From assembly GCA_963828445.1 (NCBI GenBank), contig CAWHFP010000009.1:62001-126000 (forward strand): a stretch of 64,000 bases of DNA. The letters run 5' to 3'. This DNA comes from Bog-532 sp963828445. GTDB lineage: Bacteria > Actinomycetota > Actinomycetes > Streptosporangiales > Streptosporangiaceae. The notes beneath the pieces are model-generated. The model did no database searches. It was not told the DNA's origin and was given only the letters and a program-made list of their open reading frames with translations. Made by a program: the position numbers and the translations under genes. How positions within the stretch are numbered: position 1 is the first letter of the stretch; each line of letters begins with the position of its first letter. Shown here piece after piece: positions 28,706 through 36,708 of this stretch.

Positions 28706-29600
28706 ATGGAGGGCCGCGGCCAGGGTTCCGCCGCTGACGCACTGCTGATGCTGCTGGATGGGCGCCGCCTGTCCCCGGCCCAGCGGCGGATCGCCCAGTA
28801 CCTGCTGGACCACATGCCGGATTCGGCCTTCCTGTCCAGCGTGGTCCTGGCCCGCCAGGCCGGGGTCAGCCAGCCGTCGGTGACCCGGTTCGCGGCCGCG
28901 CTCGGCTTCTCCGGCTACCCGGCGCTGCGGGAGACGCTGCGCGGGATCGCGTTCGACACCCCGGCCGGCCCGGGGCCGGGCGGGCCCGGCCGCGCGGGGG
29001 ACGCCGACGGGGGCGACAACCCGATGCAGGCCGCGGTGGCGGCCGAGATCGCCAACCTGGGCGCCCTGCACGACATGCTGGCCGACACCCAGGTCATCAC
29101 CGACCTGGCCCGCGACCTGGCCGCGTCGGTCCCGCTGGCCGTGCTCGGGCAGCGCATCTCGGCCCCGGTGGCCCAGTACTTCGCCTACGCGGCCCGGCGT
29201 ATCCATCCCGACGTGCGCTGCCTGACCTACGGCGGCAGCGTGGTGTTCGACGCGCTGGTGCACGTCAGCGAGGCGGGCGGCCAGTGGCTGCTGGGCTTCG
29301 CGCTGCCCCGCTACCCGGCCGAGACCGTGCAGGCGCTGCGGTTCGCCCGGCGGCTCGGCATGCGCACCGCGGTCATCAGCGACACCCGGTTCGCGCCGTT
29401 CGCGGCCGACGCCGACGTGCTGCTCCCGGCCGGGGTCGGCTCCCGGCTGCTGTTCGACTCGCACGCCGCCCCGGCCGTGCTGGCCGCGGTGCTGATCCAG
29501 GCCATGGCCGACGCGGACCCGGCCCGGGCCCGGGACCGGCTGCGCCGAGCTACGAGCGGCAGCTCTCGGCGCGGCCAGGGCGTCTTTCCTCGACCGCTGA
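28706..29600 (+). CDS. MurR/RpiR-family regulator with SIS domain (two frameshifts at the C-terminus)
   Basis: The N-terminal RpiR helix-turn-helix reads RRLSPAQRRIAQYLLDHMPD, then LARQAGVSQPSVTRFAAALG and FSGYPALRETL. A SIS (sugar-isomerase) domain follows: VPLAVLGQRISAPVAQYFAY, AGGQWLLGFALPRYPAETVQ, RTAVISDTRFAPFA. The start at 28706 has GGAAGG 9 bases upstream. As written the frame runs into the antisense of hutH to 30463. Two added bases give YERQLSARPGR and FLDR then a TGA at 29598, a normal end for this family at about 298 residues. The gene converges on hutH with a short tail overlap. It is the likely regulator of the hut island; the effector may be a pathway intermediate. Confidence 0.85.
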
Positions 29601-31094
29601 CCAGGCCCGGACCGCGGCCCCGCCCGCCCCTGCCAGAGCCTGAGCCAGGCTGGTCAGCACGCCTTCGGCGGCGTCGATGTCGGCGTCCAGCGGGCGGTCG
29701 GCGATCCGGGTGTCCAGGACCGGGGCGGCCACCTCGTAGGCGTCCCGCAGCGGGCCCGGGGCGGGCACCAGCCGCCGCAGCCGCAGCCCGCGGATGGCCG
29801 CCACCAGCTCGCAGGCCAGCACGATGCGGTAGGCGGCCACGGTGTCGGTGGTGGCCCGGGCCGCCTGGGTGGAGAAGTCGGCCAGTTCTTCCAGGCCGCG
29901 GGACAGCACCGCCGTGCCCAGCGTGGCCGGGGAGGCCAGCCGCCGGATGTCGGCCAGCGCCGAGTGGGCCACGTACTCCAGGGCCAGCACCCCCGAGCTG
30001 GCGGGCACGCTGCTGGCCAGGAACGGCCGCAGCCCGGTCATGTTCGGCTCGACCAGCGTGCCCAGCCGGGCCGCGGACAGCGCGGCCGTCTGGAACACCG
30101 CCATCCGGGCCGCGTCCAGGGCCAGGCCCAGGTAGGCGGTGTAGAAGTTCCCGTTGTGCAGGACCTGGCCGCCGTCCGCGTCGACCAGCGGGTTCTCCGC
30201 GGCCGCGTTCAGGTCCACGGTCAGCACCTCGTGCAGGGCCCGCACCGCGTCCACGGCCGGGCCGTGGACCTGGGGCAGGGCCCGGTAGCCGTACGGGTCC
30301 TGGATCCGGGCCGCCTGCACGTCCTGGCCGTCGAGCAGGACGCGCATCCGGGCCGCCACCTCGGCCTGGCCGCGGTGCGGCCGGGCCCGCTGCACCGCTT
30401 CCGCGTAGGGCTCGCCCGACCCCCGCACGACCAGGAACGACAGCGCGGCCAGGACCGGGGTGACCGCGACCAGGTCCCCGAGGTCGGCGGCGGCCAGCGC
30501 ACCCTCCCCGATGGTGGCCGCGTTGCTGCTCATGAACGACAGCGCGTCCGACGGGTCCAGCGCGAACGGCGGCAGCGTGTCACCCAGGCCGCCCAGCCAG
30601 GGCCGCTCGCCGATCAGGCACAGCGCGGTCGACGCCAGCGCGCCCAGGTCCCCGGTGCCGATGGCCCCCACCGTGCGGACCGGCGGGATCAGCCCCCGGG
30701 TCAGCACCTCGGCCAGCACCGGCAGCAGGTCCGGGTCGACCCCGGAGCCGCCCGCGGCCAGCTGGTTGAGCCGGACCACCAGCATGGCCCGGGCCAGCGG
30801 GGCGGCCAGCAGCGGCCCGGCCCCGCCCGCGTGGCTGCGCAGCAGGCGCAGCCCGTGGCCGCCGTCCCGGACCCGGATGCTGCGGTTGGCGCCGACCCCG
30901 GTGGTCCGGCCATACACCGGCTGCCGCTCCATGGCCGCGTGCACGGCGTCCCGGGCTCGCCGGGCCCGGTCCAGGCCCTCGCCGGTCACCGTGACCGGGT
31001 CGTTGCCGCGCGCGATGTCGCGGACTTTCTCGCAGGTCAGCGTGGTGCCGTCCAGCGTGGCCGACGCCTCGGACCGGTGAATGTCGGCGGTCAT
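29550..31094 (-). CDS. Aromatic amino-acid / histidine ammonia-lyase family protein (HutH-like) with altered MIO triad
   Basis: The 514-residue protein aligns to the HAL/PAL fold along its length: VYGRTTGVGANR (canonical YGxNTGFG), QDPYGYRALPQVHG, ENPLVDADGG, GNFYTAYLGLALD. The segment that should hold the self-cyclising Ala-Ser-Gly is GAIGTGDLGALAS, so the MIO triad is Gly-Thr-Gly at residues 146-148. The usual LINGTQ and NQEDHVSMG blocks are FMSSNAATIG and SRGLEELADFS. It therefore belongs to a divergent branch, and histidine deamination is not certain. The start at 31094 has GGGGAGGGAG close upstream. It is divergent from the importer operon and near hutU, hutF and hutI, so a role in histidine use is inferred from context. 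Confidence 0.85.
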   Translation of the reverse strand: MTADIHRSEASATLDGTTLTCEKVRDIARGNDPVTVTGEGLDRARRARDAVHAAMERQPVYGRTTGVGANRSIRVRDGGHGLRLLRSHAGGAGPLLAAPLARAMLVVRLNQLAAGGSGVDPDLLPVLAEVLTRGLIPPVRTVGAIGTGDLGALASTALCLIGERPWLGGLGDTLPPFALDPSDALSFMSSNAATIGEGALAAADLGDLVAVTPVLAALSFLVVRGSGEPYAEAVQRARPHRGQAEVAARMRVLLDGQDVQAARIQDPYGYRALPQVHGPAVDAVRALHEVLTVDLNAAAENPLVDADGGQVLHNGNFYTAYLGLALDAARMAVFQTAALSAARLGTLVEPNMTGLRPFLASSVPASSGVLALEYVAHSALADIRRLASPATLGTAVLSRGLEELADFSTQAARATTDTVAAYRIVLACELVAAIRGLRLRRLVPAPGPLRDAYEVAAPVLDTRIADRPLDADIDAAEGVLTSLAQALAGAGGAAVRAWSAVEERRPGRAESCRS

Positions 31095-31168
31095 GATCTC
31101 CCTCCCCGCACGTAACAAGTTCGCATACTCCCGCGCCCGCCGCCTTGACACCCTCTTCAGGGGTCACA

Positions 31169-31192
31169 AGCATGAAGAAAAATATTCATGCT
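31169..31192. promoter_or_regulatory. Dyad AGCATGAA-N8-TTCATGCT between hutH-like gene and importer
   Basis: A perfect inverted repeat with 8-bp arms and an AT-rich 8-base centre lies in the 187-base divergent region. It is well placed to control both directions. A shorter imperfect repeat (CTTGACACCC with GGGTCACAAG, 31144-31170) lies beside it. Confidence 0.65.
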
Positions 31193-31281
31193 GGTAGCCG
31201 TGTAAGTGGTTGCGTATGCGGCAGAAACCGATGATCAGTCCAGCTGATTTCCCCTGAACCCATGATGAGCGAGGCTCGCGC

Positions 31282-32496
31282 TTGATCACTTTCGAGAGCG
31301 TGACAAAGCGTTATCCGGGCGGAACAGTAGCGGTCGACGCGCTGGACCTGCAGATTCCCGACGGGCAGACCATGGTTCTGGTCGGCCCGAGCGGTTGCGG
31401 CAAGACCACCAGCCTGCGCATGATCAACCGGCTGATCGACCCGTCCGAGGGCCGGATCATGCTCGACGGCACCGACATCTCCACCGTCGAGGCGCCCCAG
31501 TTGCGGCGCGGCATCGGCTACGTCATCCAGCAGGCCGGGCTGTTCCCGCACCGCACGATCGAGGACAACATCGCCACCGTCCCGCTGCTCGAAGGCTGGA
31601 ACAAGGCCAAGGCCCGGGACCGGGCCCGGGAGCTGATGGACCTGGTCGGCCTGGACCAGGACATGGCCCGCCGCTATCCGTACCAGCTGTCCGGTGGCCA
31701 GCAGCAGCGGGTCGGTGTGGCCCGGGCGCTGGCCGCGGACCCGCCGGTGCTGCTCATGGACGAGCCGTTCAGCGCGGTCGACCCGATCGTCCGCAACACC
31801 CTGCAGGACGAGCTGATCCGGCTGCAGGCCGAGCTGCACAAGACCGTGGTCCTGGTCACCCACGACGTGGAAGAAGCGATCAAGGTCGGGGACCAGGTCG
31901 CGGTGTTCTACCCGCACGGCAAGATCGCCCAGCTGGACACGCCGCAGCACCTGCTGGGCGCGCCCGCCGATGAGTACGTGGAGAACTTCCTCGGCTTCGA
32001 CCGCGGCATCCGCCGCCTGGCCTTCTTCTCGGCCGGCGAGCTGGACCTGGCGACCGGGACCGTGCTGGCCGAGGACACCACCGTGGACGAGGCCCGGGCC
32101 GCGGCCCAGCAGGCCGGGGAGGCCTGGGTGCTGGTCACCACGGGCGACCACCGGCCCAAGGGCTGGATCGCCGTCTCGGACCTGGAGGGCCAGGCCGGGG
32201 CGGTCGGCACGCTGTCGATGGCCCCGTACGGGCATACGTTCCAGGTCGGCCGGGACTCGCTGCGGGCCGCGCTGGACGCCACCGTGCTGTCCCGCACCGG
32301 CCGCGCCGTCGGCGTGGACGCCGATGGCCGGGTGCAGGGCATCACCACCTACGAGCGGCTCCGGGCCGCGATCCAGACCGCCGAGGAAGCCGGGCTGCGT
32401 GATCCGGGCCAGCCGGCGTTCCGTGAGGGACGGGGCAATCCGGCGGCTGAGGCCGCCGAGCCCCAGCCCGCTGGTGAAGGCGCGCGTCCGTCGTGA
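31282..32496 (+). CDS. OpuC/ProV-type ABC importer ATPase with CBS-like tail
   Basis: The 404-residue ATPase has Walker A LVGPSGCGKTTSLRMINRL, the Q-loop YVIQQAGLFPHRTI, signature YQLSGGQQQRVGVARALA, Walker B VLLMDEPFSAVDPI and the switch His in LVTHDVEEA. After residue 240 a degenerate CBS-type regulatory region follows, as in OpuCA/ProV proteins that import glycine betaine, choline, proline betaine or, for HutV of rhizobia and pseudomonads, histidine. It starts with TTG at 31282 and overlaps the next gene by 4 bases. Lying between the HutH-like gene and hutU, it probably serves histidine or urocanate uptake, though an osmolyte substrate is not excluded. Confidence 0.92.
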   Translation: MITFESVTKRYPGGTVAVDALDLQIPDGQTMVLVGPSGCGKTTSLRMINRLIDPSEGRIMLDGTDISTVEAPQLRRGIGYVIQQAGLFPHRTIEDNIATVPLLEGWNKAKARDRARELMDLVGLDQDMARRYPYQLSGGQQQRVGVARALAADPPVLLMDEPFSAVDPIVRNTLQDELIRLQAELHKTVVLVTHDVEEAIKVGDQVAVFYPHGKIAQLDTPQHLLGAPADEYVENFLGFDRGIRRLAFFSAGELDLATGTVLAEDTTVDEARAAAQQAGEAWVLVTTGDHRPKGWIAVSDLEGQAGAVGTLSMAPYGHTFQVGRDSLRAALDATVLSRTGRAVGVDADGRVQGITTYERLRAAIQTAEEAGLRDPGQPAFREGRGNPAAEAAEPQPAGEGARPS

Positions 32497-33245
32497 GCTG
32501 GGCCTGGCAGAACCGGGACATGGTCGCCCACTACCTGGGCCAGAACCTCTACGTGGCGCTGCTGCCGGTCCTGTTCGGCATCGTCGTGGCCGTGCCGGTC
32601 GGGATCATCTGTGTCCGGTACAGGTGGACGTGGCCACCGATCCTGAGCTTGACCAGCATCTTCTACGCGCTGCCGTCGCTGGCGCTGTACACCGTGCTGA
32701 TCGCCTACACCGGGCTGACCGACTGGACGGTGATCATCCCGCTCACCCTGTTCTCGCTGTCGGTGCTGATCCCGAACGTGGTCGACGGGCTCCGGTCCGT
32801 GCCGCGCCCGGTCCAGCAGGCCGCGGTGGCCATGGGCTTCGGTTCGCTGCGCCGCACCGTGCAGGTGGAGCTGCCGCTGGCCGTGCCGGTCATCATCGCG
32901 GGCCTGCGGGTGGCCACCGTGTCCAGCATCAGCCTGGTCAGCGTGGGCCAGCTGATCGGCACCGGCGGCCTCGGCTACTTCTTCACCGACGGCGAGCAGC
33001 GTGACTTCACGACCGAGATCTACGTCGGCCTGGTGCTGATCATCGTGCTGGCCCTGGTCCTCGACGGACTGCTGGTGCTGGCCCGCCGCTGGCTGACTCC
33101 GTGGGAGCCGCGCCGCTCGCGGCAGGAGCGCCGCCGGGGGGCAACCGTGGAGCTGCGGGGGCCCACCAGCGTCGCCTCGGTGGGCCTGCACGGCGGCCAT
33201 GGCGGCCACGGCGGCGGCGGTCACGGGGGAGGGGTGGGGCACTGA
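32493..33245 (+). CDS. OpuC-type ABC importer permease 1 (OpuCB-like) with His-rich tail
   Basis: The 250-residue protein has about five to six membrane helices (LYVALLPVLFGIVVAVPVGI, LTSIFYALPSLALYTVLIAY) and the EAA-type coupling loop AAVAMGFGSLRRTVQVELPL followed by AVPVIIAGLR. It pairs with the second permease in the cytoplasmic membrane. The GTG start overlaps the ATPase stop (GTGA). The last 18 residues are almost only Gly and His, with six His; this is unusual for the family and could bind metal or simply be low complexity. Confidence 0.9.
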   Translation: MSWAWQNRDMVAHYLGQNLYVALLPVLFGIVVAVPVGIICVRYRWTWPPILSLTSIFYALPSLALYTVLIAYTGLTDWTVIIPLTLFSLSVLIPNVVDGLRSVPRPVQQAAVAMGFGSLRRTVQVELPLAVPVIIAGLRVATVSSISLVSVGQLIGTGGLGYFFTDGEQRDFTTEIYVGLVLIIVLALVLDGLLVLARRWLTPWEPRRSRQERRRGATVELRGPTSVASVGLHGGHGGHGGGGHGGGVGH

Positions 33246-33923
33246 ATGAGTTACTTCAACTTCGCCTGGCAGTGGCTGACCTCGTCGGCGAACTGGCACG
33301 GCTCCGACGGCATCCCGGAGCGGCTGCTGCAGCACCTGGAGTACACCGGGATCGCGCTGGCCATCGCGATCGTCATCGCGGTCCCGATCGGCCTGGCCAT
33401 GGGGCACTACCGCCGGGGCGGGTTCGCCGTGGTCACCGTGGCCAACTTCGCCCGGGCCCTGCCCACCCTGGGCCTGCTGGTGCTGATCTTCGTGCTCACC
33501 TCCGGGTCGTTCGTGTCCTGGCTGATCCCGCTGGCCGCCCTGGCCATCCCGCCGATGCTGGTCAACACCTACGAGGGTGTGCTCGGCGTGGACCGGGAGC
33601 TGACCGACGCGGCCCGCGGCATGGGCATGACCGAGTGGCAGATCCTGCGCAAGGCCGAGATCCCGGTCGCGCTGCCCCTGATTCTCCTGGGGGTCCGCAC
33701 GTCGGCGATCCAGGTCGTGGCCACCGCCACCATCGCGGCCTACATCGGCCTGGGCGGGCTGGGCCGCTACATCATCGACGGCCTGGCCCGGTCCGAATAC
33801 AACGTAGTGGCCGGCGGGGCCGCGGTGATCGTGGTCCTCGCGCTGGCCGTCCAGGGACTGTTCATGCTGCTCAGGGTGCTCATCGTCCCGGTGGGTCTGC
33901 GCAAGCAGGCGCAGACTTCCTGA
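33246..33923 (+). CDS. OpuC-type ABC importer permease 2 (OpuCD-like)
   Basis: The 225-residue membrane protein has helices including YTGIALAIAIVIAVPIGLAM and NFARALPTLGLLVLIFVLTS, and the coupling loop AARGMGMTEWQILRKAEIPV. It starts directly after the previous stop with no gap, so it is cotranslated with permease 1. Together they form the heterodimeric channel of the importer. Confidence 0.9.
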   Translation: MSYFNFAWQWLTSSANWHGSDGIPERLLQHLEYTGIALAIAIVIAVPIGLAMGHYRRGGFAVVTVANFARALPTLGLLVLIFVLTSGSFVSWLIPLAALAIPPMLVNTYEGVLGVDRELTDAARGMGMTEWQILRKAEIPVALPLILLGVRTSAIQVVATATIAAYIGLGGLGRYIIDGLARSEYNVVAGGAAVIVVLALAVQGLFMLLRVLIVPVGLRKQAQTS

Positions 33924-33962
33924 TACCGTCTTTCCCGGTCAGAATTGAAGGGAACAACCCTC

Positions 33963-34901
33963 ATGTTTCATAGAAAAACTGCCGCGGTCGGCCTGGCCGC
34001 CGTGGCCTGTGTCGCCGTGGCCGCCTGCTCCAGCAGCGGTGGCGGCAGCAAATCCGGCGGAGGCTCGTCGAACCCGCTGTCCGGCTCCGCGTCCAGCGGC
34101 ACGGTGGTGGTCGGCTCGGCCAACTTCCCCGAGGACGAACTGCTGGCCCAGATCTACGCCGACGCCCTCCAGTCCGCCGGGGTCAAGGTGTCGACCAAGC
34201 TCAACATCGGGGCCCGTGAGGTCTACTACCCCGAGCTGACCAAGGGCGCGATCTCGGTGATCCCCGAGTACAACGGGGCGCTGCTGACCACGTCGGTCGA
34301 CACCACCAGCAAGGCCACCAGCACCGCCGCCGTGAACGCGGCCCTCAAGGCCAAGCTGCCCAGCACGGCCGAGATCCTGAACTCCTCGGCCGCGCAGGAC
34401 AAAGACTCGATCACCGTCACCCAGGCCAACGCGACCAAGTACCACCTGAAGTCGATCTCCGACCTGTCCTCGGTGGCCAAGAGCTGGGTCATCGGCGGGC
34501 CGTCGGAGTTCAAGACCCGCGCCGACGGCATCGTCGGCCTGAAGAACGTCTACGGCCTGACCTTCAAGTCGTTCTCGCCCCTGGACGAGTCCGGCCCGAT
34601 CACCATCTCCGCCCTCAAGAGCGGCAAGGTCCAGGCGGCCGACATCTTCACCACCACGCCGCAGATCATCAGCGACAAGTTCGTCTCGCTGGCCGACCCG
34701 AAGAACATGTTCGCGGCCCAGAACGTGACGCCGCTGGTGTACAAGAAGGCGGCCAGCGCCAAGGTCGTCAGCACGCTGAACGCGGTGTCGGCCAAGCTGA
34801 CCACCGCCCTGTTGCTGCAGATGGACAAGGATCTGACCATCAATCACGCCGACTACACCACGGTGGCCAGCAACTTCATTTCTCAGCAGGGACTCAAGTA
34901 A
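33963..34901 (+). CDS. OpuAC/OsmX-type substrate-binding lipoprotein
   Basis: The 312-residue protein begins with a lipoprotein signal peptide (MFHRKTAAVGLAAVACVAVA then AC, lipobox VAAC with Cys at 22) and a Ser/Gly spacer. The mature part has TVVVGSANFPEDELLAQIYA, ELTKGAISVIPEYNGALLTT and SFSPLDESGPITISALKSGK, as in the quaternary-amine-binding (OpuAC) family. It is anchored outside the membrane and delivers substrate to the permeases. The start at 33963 has AAGGGA 10 bases upstream; the in-frame codon at 33945 would add six residues. The aromatic cage that binds quaternary amines cannot be verified by eye, so histidine or urocanate as ligand remains open. Confidence 0.9.
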   Translation: MFHRKTAAVGLAAVACVAVAACSSSGGGSKSGGGSSNPLSGSASSGTVVVGSANFPEDELLAQIYADALQSAGVKVSTKLNIGAREVYYPELTKGAISVIPEYNGALLTTSVDTTSKATSTAAVNAALKAKLPSTAEILNSSAAQDKDSITVTQANATKYHLKSISDLSSVAKSWVIGGPSEFKTRADGIVGLKNVYGLTFKSFSPLDESGPITISALKSGKVQAADIFTTTPQIISDKFVSLADPKNMFAAQNVTPLVYKKAASAKVVSTLNAVSAKLTTALLLQMDKDLTINHADYTTVASNFISQQGLK

Positions 34902-34946
34902 CCCGCAGGCGCAGGGGTTCCCTCCCGGCCCGGACAGGCGATCATT

Positions 34947-36644
34947 GTGACCATGGGCAATGAAACCTCCGGGCCGGGAGCGGGCCCCCGGCCGGTCCGC
35001 GCCCCGCGTGGCACCAGCCTCAGCTGCCGGGGGTGGCCGCAAGAGGCCGCCCTGCGGATGCTCATGAACAACCTCGATCCTGAGGTGGCCGAGCATCCGG
35101 ACCAGCTGATCGTCTACGGCGGCTCGGGCCGGGCCGCCCGCAGCTGGCCGGCCTTCGACGCCATCGTCCGGTCCCTGCGGGACCTTAAGGGCGACGAGAC
35201 CCTGCTGGTCCAGTCGGGCAAGCCGGTCGGCATCGTGCAGACCCACGAGTGGGCGCCCCGGGTGCTGATCGCCAACTCCCACCTGGTCCCGGAGTGGGCC
35301 ACCTGGGAGGAGTTCCGGCGCCTGGAGGCGCTCGGCCTCACCATGTACGGCCAGATGACGGCCGGATCCTGGATCTACATCGGCACCCAGGGCATCCTCC
35401 AGGGCACCTACGAGACGTTCGCGGCCGTGGCCGCCAAGCGGTTCGGCGGCACCCTGGCCGGCACCATCACCCTGACCGCCGGGCTGGGCGGCATGGGCGG
35501 GGCCCAGCCGCTGGCCGTGACCATGAACGGCGGCGTGGCCCTGTGCGTCGAGTGCGACCCGTCGCGCATCCAGCGCCGCATCGAGCAGGGCTACCTGGAC
35601 GTGGCCGCCGACGGCACCGACGACGCCGTCCGCCGCGCCGTCGCGGCCCGGGACGCCGGTGAGCCGCTGTCCATCGGGCTGCTCGGCAACGCCGCCGAGG
35701 TGCTGCCCGCCCTGCTGGCCGCGGGCTTCCCGGCCGACATCGTCACCGACCAGACCTCGGCCCACGACCCGCTGAGCTATCTGCCCACCGGCGTGGCCTT
35801 CGAGGACATGGAGGCGCTGCGGGCCGAGGACCCGGCCGGGTTCACCCGCCGGGCCGAGGCGTCCATGGCCACCCACGTCGAGGCCATGGTCGGCTTCATG
35901 GACGCGGGCGCCGAGGTGTTCGACTACGGCAACTCGATCCGCGGCGAGGCCGAGCGGGCCGGCTACCAGCGGGCGTTCGCCTTCCCCGGTTTCGTGCCCG
36001 CCTACATCCGGCCGCTGTTCTGCGAGGGCAAGGGGCCGTTCCGGTGGGCTGCGCTGTCCGGGGACCCGCGGGACATCGCGGCCACCGACGCCGCCGTGCT
36101 CGACCTGTTCCCCGGGAACGAGTCGCTGGCCCGCTGGATCCGGCTGGCCCAGGAGAAGGTGCACTTCCAGGGGCTGCCCGCCCGCATCTGCTGGCTGGGC
36201 TACGGCGAGCGCAACCTGGCCGGGGTCCGGTTCAACGAACTGGTCGAACGGGGCGACATCAGCGCGCCGATCGTGATCGGCCGCGACCACCTGGACACCG
36301 GCTCGGTCGCCTCGCCCTACCGGGAGACCGAGGCCATGGCCGACGGGTCCGACGCCATCGCCGACTGGCCGATCCTCAACGCGCTGGTCAACGCGTCCTC
36401 CGGGGCGTCCTGGGTCAGCGTGCACCACGGCGGCGGGGTCGGCATCGGCCGGTCCATCCACGCCGGCCAGGTCTGCGTGGCCGACGGCACCGCCCTGGCC
36501 GCGGCCAAGCTGGAACGGGTGCTGACCAACGACCCCGGCACGGGCATCTTCCGCCACGTCGACGCGGGCTACGAGATCGCGGACCGGGTCGCCACCGACC
36601 GCGGGGTCCAGATCCCGATGGCCCCCTCGGGCCCAGCCTCATGA
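34947..36644 (+). CDS. hutU: Urocanate hydratase
   Basis: This enzyme (EC 4.2.1.49) hydrates urocanate to imidazolonepropionate using tightly bound NAD+ as electrophile. The 565-residue protein has CRGWPQEAALRMLMNNLDPE, IVYGGSGRAARSW, GQMTAGSWIYIGTQGILQGT, TAGLGGMGGAQPLAV (NAD site) and RDHLDTGSVASPYRETEAM, all hallmarks of HutU, and normal length. A GTG at 34947 precedes an ATG at 34953 in the same frame; either may start. It lies 45 bases after the binding-protein gene on the same strand, tying the importer to histidine catabolism. Confidence 0.96.
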   Translation: MTMGNETSGPGAGPRPVRAPRGTSLSCRGWPQEAALRMLMNNLDPEVAEHPDQLIVYGGSGRAARSWPAFDAIVRSLRDLKGDETLLVQSGKPVGIVQTHEWAPRVLIANSHLVPEWATWEEFRRLEALGLTMYGQMTAGSWIYIGTQGILQGTYETFAAVAAKRFGGTLAGTITLTAGLGGMGGAQPLAVTMNGGVALCVECDPSRIQRRIEQGYLDVAADGTDDAVRRAVAARDAGEPLSIGLLGNAAEVLPALLAAGFPADIVTDQTSAHDPLSYLPTGVAFEDMEALRAEDPAGFTRRAEASMATHVEAMVGFMDAGAEVFDYGNSIRGEAERAGYQRAFAFPGFVPAYIRPLFCEGKGPFRWAALSGDPRDIAATDAAVLDLFPGNESLARWIRLAQEKVHFQGLPARICWLGYGERNLAGVRFNELVERGDISAPIVIGRDHLDTGSVASPYRETEAMADGSDAIADWPILNALVNASSGASWVSVHHGGGVGIGRSIHAGQVCVADGTALAAAKLERVLTNDPGTGIFRHVDAGYEIADRVATDRGVQIPMAPSGPAS

Positions 36645-36708
36645 GCAAGAATCCCACCAGTCCCATCAGCCCCACCAGTCACAAGGGCCTCAGCAGGCCC
36701 AGCCGGCC

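Noticed and set aside
28706..30463. RpiR protein of nearly 600 residues
   Set aside because: Everything after about 29547 is antisense to hutH and Pro/Arg-rich; family proteins end at about 300 residues.
33939..36557. Minus-strand frame of 872 codons opposite the binding protein and hutU
   Set aside because: It spans two genes with proven motifs on the plus strand and has no family features of its own.
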